Part shown: piece after piece, positions 35,403-45,995 of the stretch | Layout: every line of letters starts with the position of its first letter | How positions within the stretch are numbered: the stretch's first letter is position 1 | Assembly (NCBI GenBank): GCA_964036665.1 | Contig: OZ038528.1 | Location: forward strand, 5,648,501 to 5,712,500 | Length of the DNA stretch: 64,000 nucleotides | Direction of reading: 5' to 3' | Source: Gordius sp. MW1 | Taxonomy: Eukaryota > Nematomorpha > Gordioida > Gordea > Gordiidae | Program-made: the position numbers and the translations under genes | Notes under the pieces: model-generated | The model's input: only the letters and a program-made list of their open reading frames with translations | The model's database searches: none | Told to the model about the DNA's origin: nothing

Positions 35403-36218
35403 TTAGTTTTTTTCTGTCTGGCGGAAAGTGCAGGGTTCGATACATTTGACGGCCTTGTGTTGGAATGTTTGGTGATACCAGCATAAGTTAGGCTCGTTTG
35501 TCCTAGGCGTGCGTGTGGGTTGGGAATAAGATCGATGTCTTGAAAGAGATCGTGATCGTAATTTTTGTATATCCCTTTTTAGTGAGTCCACTGTGACAGT
35601 AAGATTTTTTACTAGCTCTTTCAGGTCTTCAAAGTCTTTATTTGGGTCGGGATTTAAGGAATTGATTATGGGATTTACGTGGTACGTGGCTGCTATTTTG
35701 TCAGCTGTTTCTGCCAATTTTGTGGAAGATTGGTCTTGGGCAAAAATTGATAGTATTCCGGTCATTGTGGTTGGAAGTTTATCCATCCATAGTTGTTTGA
35801 GTATAGTATCATCCATCGAATGTTTACCTAATAAGGTTTTCATATAATGTAATAGCTGCGATGGGGTACGGTCACCTAATTCTACGTTGGAAAGAAGCTC
35901 ATGAAGGCGGAGCGTATCACTCCGGGATGTACGTGTAATTATAGCTTCCTTGAGGGTAGTAAACGGAGCTTCGGTTGGGATATTTTCTAAAAGGTCTTGT
36001 ACCTCTGTCGTGACCTCTTGAGGAAGATTTTCAATTAGGTAACCTAATTTGGTAAACTCGTTTTTAATTTTTCGTATTTTGAAAAGAGATTCAATTTCAA
36101 TAAACCAAATTCTAGGATTTAAGGTGTTGAATACGGGGAGTTTGAAGTATATCGTATCTTCTGCAGTGGAATCTTCATCCAATTGTTTAGTTTCCATTTT
36201 TGGATTTGGGGTCACCAT
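35403..36218 (-). CDS. gag of the minus-strand gypsy element
   Basis: The start MVTPNPKMETKQ at 36218 follows the LTR by a few bases and overlaps the PBS. The 271-residue capsid protein contains an RIWFIEIESLFKIRKI-type capsid region near residue 40 and ends with CWYHQTFQHKAVKCIEPC, a C-x3-H-x8-C-x3-C arrangement in place of the CCHC knuckle, as in K02A2.6-like gag proteins. An SR-rich stretch (RSRSLSRHRSYS) precedes it. The frame is intact and ends exactly at the frameshift heptamer. An upstream in-frame extension into the LTR (to 36413) is probably not translated. Confidence 0.85.
   Translation of the reverse strand: MVTPNPKMETKQLDEDSTAEDTIYFKLPVFNTLNPRIWFIEIESLFKIRKIKNEFTKLGYLIENLPQEVTTEVQDLLENIPTEAPFTTLKEAIITRTSRSDTLRLHELLSNVELGDRTPSQLLHYMKTLLGKHSMDDTILKQLWMDKLPTTMTGILSIFAQDQSSTKLAETADKIAATYHVNPIINSLNPDPNKDFEDLKELVKNLTVTVDSLKRDIQKLRSRSLSRHRSYSQPTRTPRTNEPNLCWYHQTFQHKAVKCIEPCTFRQTEKN
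35406..35412 (-). promoter_or_regulatory. Candidate -1 ribosomal frameshift site between gag and pol
   Basis: Heptamer A AAA AAC in the gag frame, immediately followed by the gag stop TAA (35403-35405). Slipping back one base continues KKLIGRPTF into the protease frame. A downstream stem or pseudoknot was not worked out. Confidence 0.7.
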
Positions 36219-36759
36219 TCTGTTGCTGCTCCAGTCCCTATCAAAAGTAATAAATATAGTATTTATTAAATAAAGGATTGTATGAGAGCTAACAACTGTT
36301 TTATTTCCATAGAAAACAAATAAACAATGAATTACTTTTAAGTAATATATTGGGTTTATATACACGGCTTGTGAGAATAATAATGAGGAATTTAAATATT
36401 TGAATGTATTCACATTTATAATTAGGGAGCGTGAATATTAGAATAATAAAGGTTAATAAATTTAACCAATGATTAAGTTGGTATATTCAAAATAGGTTTA
36501 AATTAAAATGAGTGTTGTGAAAGGTTAAGTTCTTCGGACGATCAAGTTGCTTTATTCAAATTACCTAGAAGGTTAATTTCTTTCCTATGTAAAGATATAA
36601 TTCCAAGTAAGTATATTCAAATAAGAAAGGTTAAGTTCTTCGGACGATCAAGTTGCTTTATTCAAATTACCTAGAAGGTTAATTTCTTTCCTATGTAAAG
36701 ATATAATTCCAAGTAAGTATATTCAAATAAGAAAGGTTAGTGTAACCATATCAGTATTT

Positions 36760-37680
36760 GTGATTTTATGAATAAAGCTTAGCATTTAAAAAATAAGCAA
36801 TTTAATTAAAATTACTGAACATTTTTTGAAGGGAGCATATACATATACTTTAGAAAACTCAACAATTTTTAAAATGGGTGGCATAATTATTAAATATATG
36901 GGGCCATGGGGGTAGCCTATAATGGATTTAAAGGGGACAATAAGGATTTAGGGAAGGGCAAAATGAACATTTTTGAAAATTTTAGTCATAATTTTAATAT
37001 ATATTAACAATTTTTTGGATTTAGAGGGGGAAGTCGTCTCTCCCTGTCACCCCTGGTTAAGCCTATATGTGGCATTAATTATATCATTAATTTAAAAATA
37101 ATGGGCAATAATATATAAAAAAATCTAAACAAAACTTCAAAACTGCATTAAAAATAGCATTTGATTCTAAAACTGTGAATTTATTTAAAAACTTAGCAAA
37201 TCAATTAAAAACGCAGAAATTGAATATAAAGCCTATCAATGACAAAATTTATTGCTTTGCCTATTGAACTTAGCAAATAATATTATAAAATTATTCCGCG
37301 TTAATATAATAATATTTAATTTGTTAAAAGAGAACAAACTCGTTATTTTTATTAAAATGCTTAGGGCATCGAATACATATTTTTCTTGATTAGGGTAGGG
37401 CCCAAATATAACAACTTTTTTTAGCCATTTTTCTTAAAGAATGGGGGTATTATTCAATGAATTGCTCTTAAATTAAATTATAATTAATATAAATAAATAA
37501 AAAATTTCAGAATTTACAAACATTGTATTTTAAAATACTTTACTTGGAGTATGGATAAATCAAGCTCAGTTGAAAATACTTCAAAAGACTCATCCAAAGG
37601 AGACATTAACATGATGGCAAAAATACAAAAAAATTAATAATAAATGTCGTTCTTTATGACAGATATTTATATACTATTTG
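36760..37680. other. Intergenic with one decayed CATGGGCGTAG-family MITE
   Basis: Between about 36903 and 37073 the sequence (CCATGGGGGTAGCC, gggcaaaatgaacattttt, then 'cacccctggttaagcc') is a diverged copy of the MITE at 8643. The remainder is AT-rich with no gene recognised. Confidence 0.55.
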
Positions 37681-37685
37681 TAATG

Positions 37686-39772
37686 TAATATATTCTTAAG
37701 AAGTCAATTGAACGTCCTAAGAATACGATTAATATTATTTTGAAGATTGTAAGAATTGAGGCCCTCCCCAAAAGGGGAGACTAAATTTTCTCCTATACGC
37801 TACTACTTTATTGTACCAAAAACTAAGAAGATTAATATAATGATCAATTCTCGATAAATTACAATTCATGATGATATAAGCTTTCATATACAGATATTGA
37901 TTAATTTTGCGTGTGTGTAACGTATTGGTTTTCTTTAAAGATCTTTCTGGATCTTGTATATCGCATACCATGAGATTGATAAAGGGTGCACTCGCATATA
38001 CCAGAAGATTGATAAAGAGTGCGTGTGTTATAAACATAGACTAATAAAACCATAGACAGCCGAACAGCTGGTTTTTATTAATTATTGAAATTATTCAGAC
38101 ACCAAAATAGCTGCCATATTGTAGGAAAAACTCAAAAACAAGTATATTTATACTTCTCCACGATAAAATATTGTAGAAAAAAAATAATTCTAAGAGCCTA
38201 ATTTATAAATTAAAAAAATAAGTAAATTAGAACAATAAATTATGTTGAATTCTATTGTTTGGGAGCAATTTCCCACAATATGACGCATGCTATATTTGCT
38301 AAAAAATTATCAGCTGTTCGGCAGTCCATGGTTTTATTAGTCTATGGTTATATGTTGGTAGATGTACAGCATTATATTTTTACATTATTAGAACAGTTTA
38401 TCAAAGCGCAGGTATGATAAATAGAATTTGATTAAGAGTGATTTAGTATTTATTAAAGATAGTTTAAATTCGGCAAGATGCCACACGTTTCCCTTTATCA
38501 AAATGACCACGGCTTAATAAATTTTTTTTTAATTAGAGGTCGAGGATTTAGCTAGGGGTTGAAACGACAATTAAAATTCCGTATTAATTTTATCAAATAA
38601 AGTTAACAATGGCTTATGATTGGTATACAATGTAAACGATTTACCTTATCAATTTTAATATGCCATAATTTAAATTTATGCCTATCGACATCGACACCAC
38701 CTACCGAAACCAAGGATTCGGGTTTTTAACAAAATCCCGTTCCTCATAAACCCGAGGTTGACTCATTAATTGAGTTCAGTGCCCAAAAACCAAGGTTTTA
38801 GGCTCTTTTCTAGAAACCATTACCTTGTTACCCGATTTTCTGGCATTTCCCTCAAAATATTAATACAATCCAATTTACAATTATCAACTTTATTTTGATA
38901 CCTATACTAATTGCCATTTTACATTTTTTCATTACTCTCGCCGTCCCTTCCTAATTTTATCAAATCATACGTACACCGCTAAATTATAGTAACAGAAAAC
39001 GAGATGAGGGGTTAAATAACATCTTTTTTTAATTTATTGTATGTGAGTACTTCCAGTGTGTCTGAATTTCATTTGTTTTCGGACTACTGAGTAATTTTTC
39101 CTGCACTCTCAAATGACGTTCATTTCCTTGTGAATTAAAGAACGGAATAGTTTCTTAATTTAACCAAAATTTTCGGCTCGAAAAATCGGCGTAATTGTGG
39201 ATGGGTATATGTTCTTTTACCGAATTGTTTTTCTTAACCGGAGTATAATTTCCTTTGGTCTGACACTAATAATATATTCTCAAGGCAAGTCAATTGACTA
39301 AGAATACGATTAATATTATTTTGAAGATTGTAAGAATTGAGGCCCTCATCAGAAGGGGAGACTAAATTTACTCCTATACGCTACTTTATTGTACCAAAAA
39401 CTAAGAAGATTAATATAATGATCAATTCTCGATAAATTACAATTCATGATGATATAAGCTTTCATATACAGATATTGATTAATGTTGCGTGTGTGTAACG
39501 TATAGTGGTCTTCTTTAAATATCTTTCTGGATCTTGTATATCGCATATACCAGGAGATTGATAAAGGGTGCATATCTCGCATATACCAGAAGATTGATAA
39601 AGGGTGCGTGTGTTATAAATGTCAGTAGGAGATGTACAGCCATTATATTTTTACGTTATTAGACCAGTTTGCCAAAAATCAAGGAGCGGGTATGTCAGTA
39701 GGAATAAATAGAACTTGATTAAGAGTGACTTAGTATTTATTAAAGATAGTTTAAATTCGGCAAGATGCCACA
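37686..39772 (-). mobile_element. Noncoding LTR retrotransposon with MITE in one LTR
   Basis: LTRs at 37686-38485 (including a 312-bp MITE) and 39270-39772 share TAATATATTCT at one end and GATGCCACA at the other. A perfect 5-bp TSD TAATG lies at 37681-37685 and 39773-39777. On the minus strand AAAGGGAAACG (next to 38486) is a PPT before TGTGGCATC, and TTAGTGTCAGACC follows the other LTR as a likely PBS. The interior (38486-39269) codes for nothing recognisable. Confidence 0.85.
38035..38346. mobile_element. 312-bp MITE inside an LTR
   Basis: Inverted ends of about 30 bp: CATAGACTAATAAAACCATA at the left and the inverse ending TTTTATTAGTCTATG at the right, with AGCCGAACAGCTG next inward. The other LTR (near 39610) shows the uninterrupted site. 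Flanks GTTATAAA and GTTATATG suggest an 8-bp TSD with two changes. Confidence 0.8.
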
Positions 39773-39777
39773 TAATG

Positions 39778-40340
39778 AATTAAAAAGAACAAATAGTCAA
39801 ATAACAAATATGATCATGAAATGCATGAAGATACATATTAAAATCAATAATAATAAGTGTATTGTAAAACTAAACTATATGATTTGAAGTATGGTATAAT
39901 TTATGGACATTTTTATGACGTTGATGTAATAATATAATTAATAAAGTAGATTATAATGGCAGATCTTTAATGATATATATAGATGAAGTATGTTAAACAA
40001 TTAAGTTACAGATTTATGTACGATTCTATAATACAATATAATAGATATAATATAATAAAAATTTAAATTATATTATATTTATTGTATTATATAATAGCCT
40101 ACGTACCAGATTCTCAAAAGACGAGTCTTAAGATAAAGTAGGTGAAATGGCAAATCTATATATCTTGTGTTCGCAAAATCCGTCAAATATTTTGCTGAGA
40201 AATGTAGAGAAAACAATTTTTTTGGTTAATTTTATTTTTAAACTTATATGACCGAAAGACCAACATAAAATCAAAACTTATGTAAGTGGCTGAATCTAGT
40301 AGTCCTAGATCTTTTTAACTTATATTAGAACCATTTGTTA
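39778..40340. other. Intergenic, no gene recognised
   Basis: Very AT-rich, with a palindromic 'aatataatagatataatata' patch near 40035-40095. No gene or element end recognised. Confidence 0.5.
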
Positions 40341-40344
40341 AATC

Positions 40345-40600
40345 CTCAGTCACTCCAAACTTGTTCTTTACCCTCTACCAACCTCACCTCAAGAATTTGT
40401 AAGTTTGTATTTGAGCATTTTTTATAATAATTGTAGATGGTGCTTCTGCCTTAACTCCTGATCCTCAGTCACTCCAAACTTGAATTTTACCCTCTACCAT
40501 CCTCACCTTTAGAATTTGTAAGTGTGTATTTGAACATTTTTATAAAAGTAACATTTTTATCTTTATATATTTACATTATTTATAATGTTTGTAGATGCCT
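40345..40600 (-). repeat. Two copies of a dispersed ~130-bp repeat
   Basis: 'tcctcagtcactccaaactt' begins units at about 40345 and 40452, each followed by 'taccctctaccatcctcacc' type sequence. The same repeat occurs inverted at 45465-45595 and 48957-49100. It may be the ends of one larger element that the gypsy and piggyBac elements later invaded. Confidence 0.65.
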
Positions 40601-41126
40601 CAGCCTCAACTAGTTAGTTAGCAATATATGAATGATTATAGGGTAAGCCTCAAGATAAGGTAGGTATCATGGGTTGAGATATAATGACACTAATTAATAA
40701 ATAATTATTCAACTTTATATAAATTTTATTTATATGATATGGCAAATTATGAGCTTGAAGGTACATATAAATGGATATATTGTCAAGATATTTCTAAATA
40801 GTTACTCTCCATATTAAGGTGAGAGGGAATGAATTCCATAGTATCTAAATAAAATAACATTTGATAAATTAAAAACAATTACTCTGATGAGTATTTTGTA
40901 TTCCTAGTATGGCATCCAACATTATTTCTGCATCATGGAATGTGACTTATTTTAAATATAAATTGTTATATATGGTATTTATGTTTTATAATTAATATTG
41001 TATTTTAATATGTATTCCCAAACGAGACTACCAATCGTTTCTGATGTTCTATTTTCGCCATCTTGTTTTGTTTGTTTTATCGCGCTTCTAATACGAGTTA
41101 TAATATTTGGCGCTGAGAGTTCTGAA

Positions 41127-41990
41127 ATGTCGTTAGAACCTGATTTTTCCAAATTGGAAAAAATATTTCTTAAGGAATTCGATTCTACTAAGGAAAATAT
41201 TGAAGATTATTTAAATCATCTCGACGCACGTTTGGATATTTTAGGAATTTCTTCCAATTTAGCTAGAAAGAAATTAATCAAGGCATTCCTAGGAACGGAC
41301 AATCTTAGGAAGTTGTCTCAAATATTATATCCCAAACTCTATAATAATACCACATGGGATGAAGTTGCCTCAGCGTTCCGGAAGGTTTTTAAGAAGACGA
41401 CGTCGGCGGTGGCGGCCAGAATGGAGCTCATGAGATCGAAAGAGCCCCGGGGGAATCGGTTCCGGACTACTATCGGAAAATCAATGCGTTAATGCTTGAT
41501 TGCAATTATAAAATTGACATTGAAGCTCGGATTCGAGATCAGCTAATCTTCGGAGTGGATATGCAACGGTTAGAACTGGAGATTCGTACAAATTATTCCA
41601 ATCTGGAGGAAAAGGCGGAAGTCCACTCACCTTGGAGAAGGTGATGGACATGGCTCTAACCTTAGAAAGAGCTGAAAAAGAGACTCGGGATAATATTCAG
41701 GAAAATATTCATGTTGTTCAAAAGATATCCAGGGCACAAGACGACAGGTATTCTAAATGCCAACGTTGCGTCGGTAGTCATCGGCCGAATCAGTGTCCCG
41801 CCTTTATGGCGTATTGTAGGAAGTGTAACAGGAAGGGGCATTACGCTCGATGTTGCAAAGGTGGTTACAAGGTACAACAAGTATGTATGACCTCCGAAAA
41901 AGATAATGACGCCGATTCGATGGACTCAATATGCCAAATTAATTGCCGAGGGCGTCGGGCATCATTGAGGTGAAAATCAACGGTCTCGGG
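41127..41990 (+). pseudogene. gag of the 41-kb gypsy element, with two zinc knuckles
   Basis: Start MSLEPDFSKLEKIF at 41127. A one-base shift in the C/G-run near 41445 ends the first frame at 41492 and the gag sequence (YYRKINALMLDCNYKIDIEAR) goes on in another frame. A second shift occurs near 41620. The nucleocapsid (41632-41973) has CQRCVGSHRPNQC and CRKCNRKGHYARCC, two Cys/His knuckles. Confidence 0.85.
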
Positions 41991-41994
41991 ACTG

Positions 41995-42151
41995 TGATGG
42001 ATTTCGACACTGGTGCGCAAGTATCGGTAATTAACGCATCATTATGGGATGAAATCGGCCAACCAGTACTCAGGAAGGCCATACCACCGCTAGTGTACGG
42101 ATGAAATCGGCCAACCAGTACTCAGGAAGGCCATACCACCGCTAGTGTACG
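41995..42151 (+). pseudogene. Retroelement protease with 52-bp tandem duplication
   Basis: MDFDTGAQVSVIN carries the aspartic protease D-T-G. Directly after it, 42048-42099 is repeated without change at 42100-42151 (unit start gatgaaatcggccaacc). As 52 is not a multiple of three, the copy shifts the frame. Confidence 0.85.
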
Positions 42152-44930
42152 GTTGTACACCCCTAAAAATATTGGGTGAAGCGACGGTGAAGGTCCAGGT
42201 TGGAAATCGAATGGAAAATTTAACGGTGGTAGTTAGCAAGGGTAAGGAGGTACCACTTTTTGGACTACCATGGAGTTTAGCCTTCAACTTAGTACTTCCC
42301 CCGATGGTTGAAATTCATAAGGTAAGTAGTGCTAACAACTCGCTTACTAGAGATTTTGAAGATAAATATAGTATGATTTTTGATGGGAAACTAGGATTAA
42401 TAAATTCTTGCGAACCAATAATTATCCATTTGAAGTCAAATGCAACTCCTAGATCTTCTCAAGCTAGGAGGGTTCCGTTTCCTTTGAGAGCCTCTCTAGA
42501 GAAAGAGCTCCAAAGATTGGTTATCGCAGGTGTGTTAAAGCCAGTGGATCCCAACATTACACCCATTCGATGGGCTACTCCAATTGTGATCGTAAGGAAA
42601 ACTAATAATGGCATCCGTATCTGCGCCGATTTCAAGGTTAAGGTGAATCCAAATTTAATTATAGATTACCATCATATTCCAACATTTCAAGATGTTGCCG
42701 CAAAAATTTCGGGAGGAAGGAAGTTCACGAAAAATGATCTTAAAGATGCATATCTGCAAATGCCTGTTTCCGAGAAATCACAAGATCTCTTAGTTATTTC
42801 AACCAGTTTGGGTTATTACAAATACTGTCGGCTTCCGTTTGGGTTGTCCTCAGCTCCAGCCATTTTCCAGAGGTTTATGGACAACTTACTAAAAGATTGT
42901 CCTAAGAAAGGAGTTTACCTTGATGATATAATAATCACCGGCGAAAATGATGAGGAACATTGCAAACGTCAATAAAGTTTTAATGAAATTAAAAAATTCG
43001 GGGATTAAAGCACAATTTAATAAAATTCGGTTTTTGAAAGATTCGGTTAAATTTTTAGGGTTTATGATTGATAAAGAAGGTATCCATCCCTCCGGATCAA
43101 AGATACAAGCCATTTTAGATATGAAAAGACCCGCTAATAGATCCGAGTTAAAATCTTTTCTTGGTATGCTTTGCTGTCAGGAAAAATTTATTCCTAGCCT
43201 TCATGGTATTTTGTCACCATTGCACCGACTCACTGGTACGAAATCTAGATGGGTATGGTCACAGGTTGAGGAGCAAATATTTTTAAAAGCTAAATCGATT
43301 TTAAAGAATTGCAATACCTTAATCCCTTATTCACCATCCTTGCCCTTGGTGCTGGAAACGGAAGCTTCGGAGAAAGGATTTGGGGCAGTGTTGTCTCATA
43401 CATGTGAGGCTGGACTATTGCGTCCTATTGCGTATGCTTCGAGAACACTTTCAAACGCCGAGGAAAGTTATGCTACTATTGATAAGGGAGCTAAAGCCAT
43501 TCTATAAGCGGTCCAAAAATTTCACACCTACATTTATGGAAGGAAATTTATTATAAGAACGGATCATAAACCTTTAGTGCGTTTGATTGGGGAAAATAGG
43601 GATCTTCCGAGAATAGTAAATAATCGATTGATGCGTTGGGTTTATCATCTATCGGCCTACGATTTTTCAGTGGAGTACATTGAAGGCAAACGGAATAAAG
43701 TAGCTGACGCACTTTCAAGAGCGCCCTTACCCCTTACAGAAGAGATTCACAACAGCGATGATGTATCAATGCTTAGGATAAAAAACATCCTCCTTAATGA
43801 GCTATCACTATCGGGAAAGACTATTAATGAAGAAATTGATAAGGATTTTAAATTGCGTAAAATAAAGAACTTTATAAATAAAGGTTGGCCCTCACGCAAA
43901 GAGGATATTCCACAAGAATTTGGGGTCTTTTATAATCGCAGAACAGAGCTAAGTTGTGAAAACAATTTATTATTTATGGATGGGCACATGGTTATACCAC
44001 AATCCCTTCGGCAGCGAGTGTTGATTAATCTGCATAAAGGTCACCCCGGTAATATCGGCTATGAAATCTATCGCGAGGTTCTATTGCTGGTGGCCTCAAC
44101 TGAGTTCGGAGATTGAAAATTTTGTGAACGCTTGTAAAGCATGTCAACAGAATCGTGGGGACGCTCAGGAAGTTCCATTGTTTTCATGGAATGCCCCCGA
44201 GTTTCCTTGGGAAAGAATTCATATCGATTTTGCGGGACCAATCGATGGTTATTCGTGGTTAATAGTAGTCGACGGATTTTCAAAATAGATGGATGTTGAA
44301 CTCTTACAGTCAACAACAACTCAGGCCTCTCTTCGAATCCTTAGGAAGTGGTTTGCCCTGTACGGGGTCCCTAGACAAATTGTTTCGGACAACGGACCCC
44401 AATTCACGGGGTTGGAGTTTCAAAATTTTTGCAAGGAGAATAACATCATACACATGAAATCTTCTCCATATCATCCTAAGACTAACGGGTTAGCAGAGAG
44501 AGGAATTCAAACTTTGAAGAAAAGGTAAGCGGCTACCAGAATGCAGAAGACGAACCCTCATGAATGTTTGTCAGAGGTCTTGATGACTTACCGAATAAGC
44601 ATTTTAAATTCAACAGGATCATCACCATATAAGCTAATGTTTGGACGACATATGAAAACGGCTTGGGATTGGGCACGATCTCCGGTTAAGTCAAAATTGG
44701 AAAAACAAGTTTGGTCAACCGAGGAGCGACATAACAAAGGATTAAAGACTCGGGAATTTCTTTCAGAAGCTGGTATGGGTAAGGAATGAAACGAGACCCG
44801 GATGGCGTGAAGGTTCGATAACTAGAACGGGGCCCTTGTCTTACTCAGTGGAAGCGAATGGAAAGAAATTGCGGAAGCATGCCGACCAGCTAAGGAATAG
44901 ATTCAAGACAAGAGCCTGTACAATCTTCTC
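42145..44930 (+). pseudogene. pol of the 41-kb gypsy element
   Basis: RT 42145-42975 (NDLKDAYLQMPV, LPFGLSSAPAIFQ, palm motif YLDD), then a frameshift near 42950. RNase H 42947-44116 has an in-frame TAA at 43505-43507 and includes TDHKPLVRLIG. A frameshift near 44090 precedes integrase (CKACQQN, HIDFAGP, VSDNGPQF, GLAERGIQ), which is broken by TAG at 44286-44288 and TAA at 44526-44528. A last shift occurs near 44785. The full D,D35E set is still readable, so decay is by point changes, not deletion. Confidence 0.92.
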
Positions 44931-44959
44931 AACACGCATCAGTTACGCCTTGGGGAGAG

Positions 44960-45202
44960 GTGGAGTTTGAACCGTCACTTACGCCAGGAGAAGAGACTGT
45001 GTTGGAACCGTCATTTACGCCAGGAGAAGAGACGGTATTGGAACCGTCACTAAAGCCAGGAGAAGAGACGGTATTAGAACCGTCAATTACGCCAGGAGAA
45101 GAGACGGATTTCCCCGGGGAGGAGAGTCAATCTAACTTAGGTCAAACGTCTCGCCCGAAACGCGATGTTCGTCCCCCTGCAAGACTTATCGAGGAAAAAT
45201 AA
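44960..45202 (+). pseudogene. C-terminal tail of the element with 13-residue acidic repeats
   Basis: Four near-identical units of EPSxxPGEETVL (39 bp each, 44965-45105) precede a tail RPKRDVRPPARLIEEK ending 30 bp before the PPT. The position matches the short basic end of the pol at 2470-2557 (RVSKPPDRYDGGQ), but the acidic repeat is absent there. The tail is probably the pol C-terminus shifted out of frame. Its function is unknown. Confidence 0.65.
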
Positions 45203-45464
45203 TTAAAAGCCACAACGAAAGGGAGGAGATATGTTATATATGGTATTTATGTTATATAATTAATATTGTATTTTAATATGTATTCCCAACCGAGACTACC
45301 AATCGTTTCTGATGCTCTATTTTCGCCATCTTGTTTTGTTTGTTTTATCGCGCTTCTAATACGAGTTATCACTTTAATTATAGTTAATAGTATTTAAGGT
45401 TTTTAATCAATCATAGTTTTCGCCAAAGCTTCAATGCAAATTTTTTATACAAACTTAAAACTTT

Positions 45465-45595
45465 GAGAGGTGAGGATGGTAGAGGGCAACATAGTTAGTG
45501 ACTGAGGAGCAGTAGTTGAGGCAGGGGCACCATCTATAATTATTATATAAAATGTAAATAAATAAAGAAAAAAATGTTACTTTTATAAAAAATGT
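45465..45595 (+). repeat. Dispersed ~130-bp repeat, left of piggyBac
   Basis: 'gaggtgaggatggtagaggg', 'agtgactgaggagcagtagt' and 'ggcaccatctataat' recur in the same order and orientation at 48957-49100, and inverted at 40345-40600. Confidence 0.75.
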
Positions 45596-45995
45596 TTAAC
45601 CCTCCATCGTACCTATGGGGTCTGACAGACCCCACGAAAGTTATAATTTAACACCACTTAAACAGTTTATGATTTAGAGATCTGGTTTTTTTAGAGTTTT
45701 CCTAAATAAACAAAAGCTACATTCCCTGAAAATTTCATTCGATTTACTCCAATACTTTTTGAGATATAAGCGTTTGGGGTCCAATAGACCCCATAAGGCA
45801 AGTTAAGAAAGTTTTTTTGTTTTGGCCAAAAAATTTTTTTTCATTTTTTTTACTTAAAAATAGTAATTTAAACATGTATATAACATTTGAAATGAATATC
45901 GCTACTCAAAATTTTAATTATTGACAATTATTGATGTTCATGTGGAGCTATTTTTATTAATTTTTGTAATCAGCTGTTATGAATTGTGCAATATA

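Larger units (their letters stand above)
31735..36749 (-). mobile_element. Young Ty3/gypsy retrotransposon, minus strand
   Basis: LTRs lie at 31735-32264 and 36221-36749 (about 530 bp, only about four differences by eye) with a 5-bp TSD ATCAG (31730-31734, 36750-36754). On the minus strand, TGGTGACCCC follows the 5' LTR within a few bases (candidate PBS) and GGTGGGGGAATT (near 32266-32277) precedes the 3' LTR (PPT). Each LTR contains two tandem copies of a 108-bp unit ('aaggttaagttcttcggacg'). gag, protease, RT, RNase H and integrase are all present but broken by one stop and two frameshifts. Confidence 0.93.
40964..45369 (+). mobile_element. Decayed Ty3/gypsy element with short LTRs
   Basis: LTRs 40964-41101 and 45232-45369 (138 bp each, about 97% alike) start TGTTATATATGG and end ATACGAGTTAT. 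TTGGCGCTGAGAG follows the 5' LTR (PBS) and GAAAGGGAGGAGA precedes the 3' LTR (PPT). A clear TSD was not seen. The pol is clearly related to the one at 8-2557 (shared ARRVPFPLR...ELQRL, PTFQDVA.KISGG). Confidence 0.92.
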
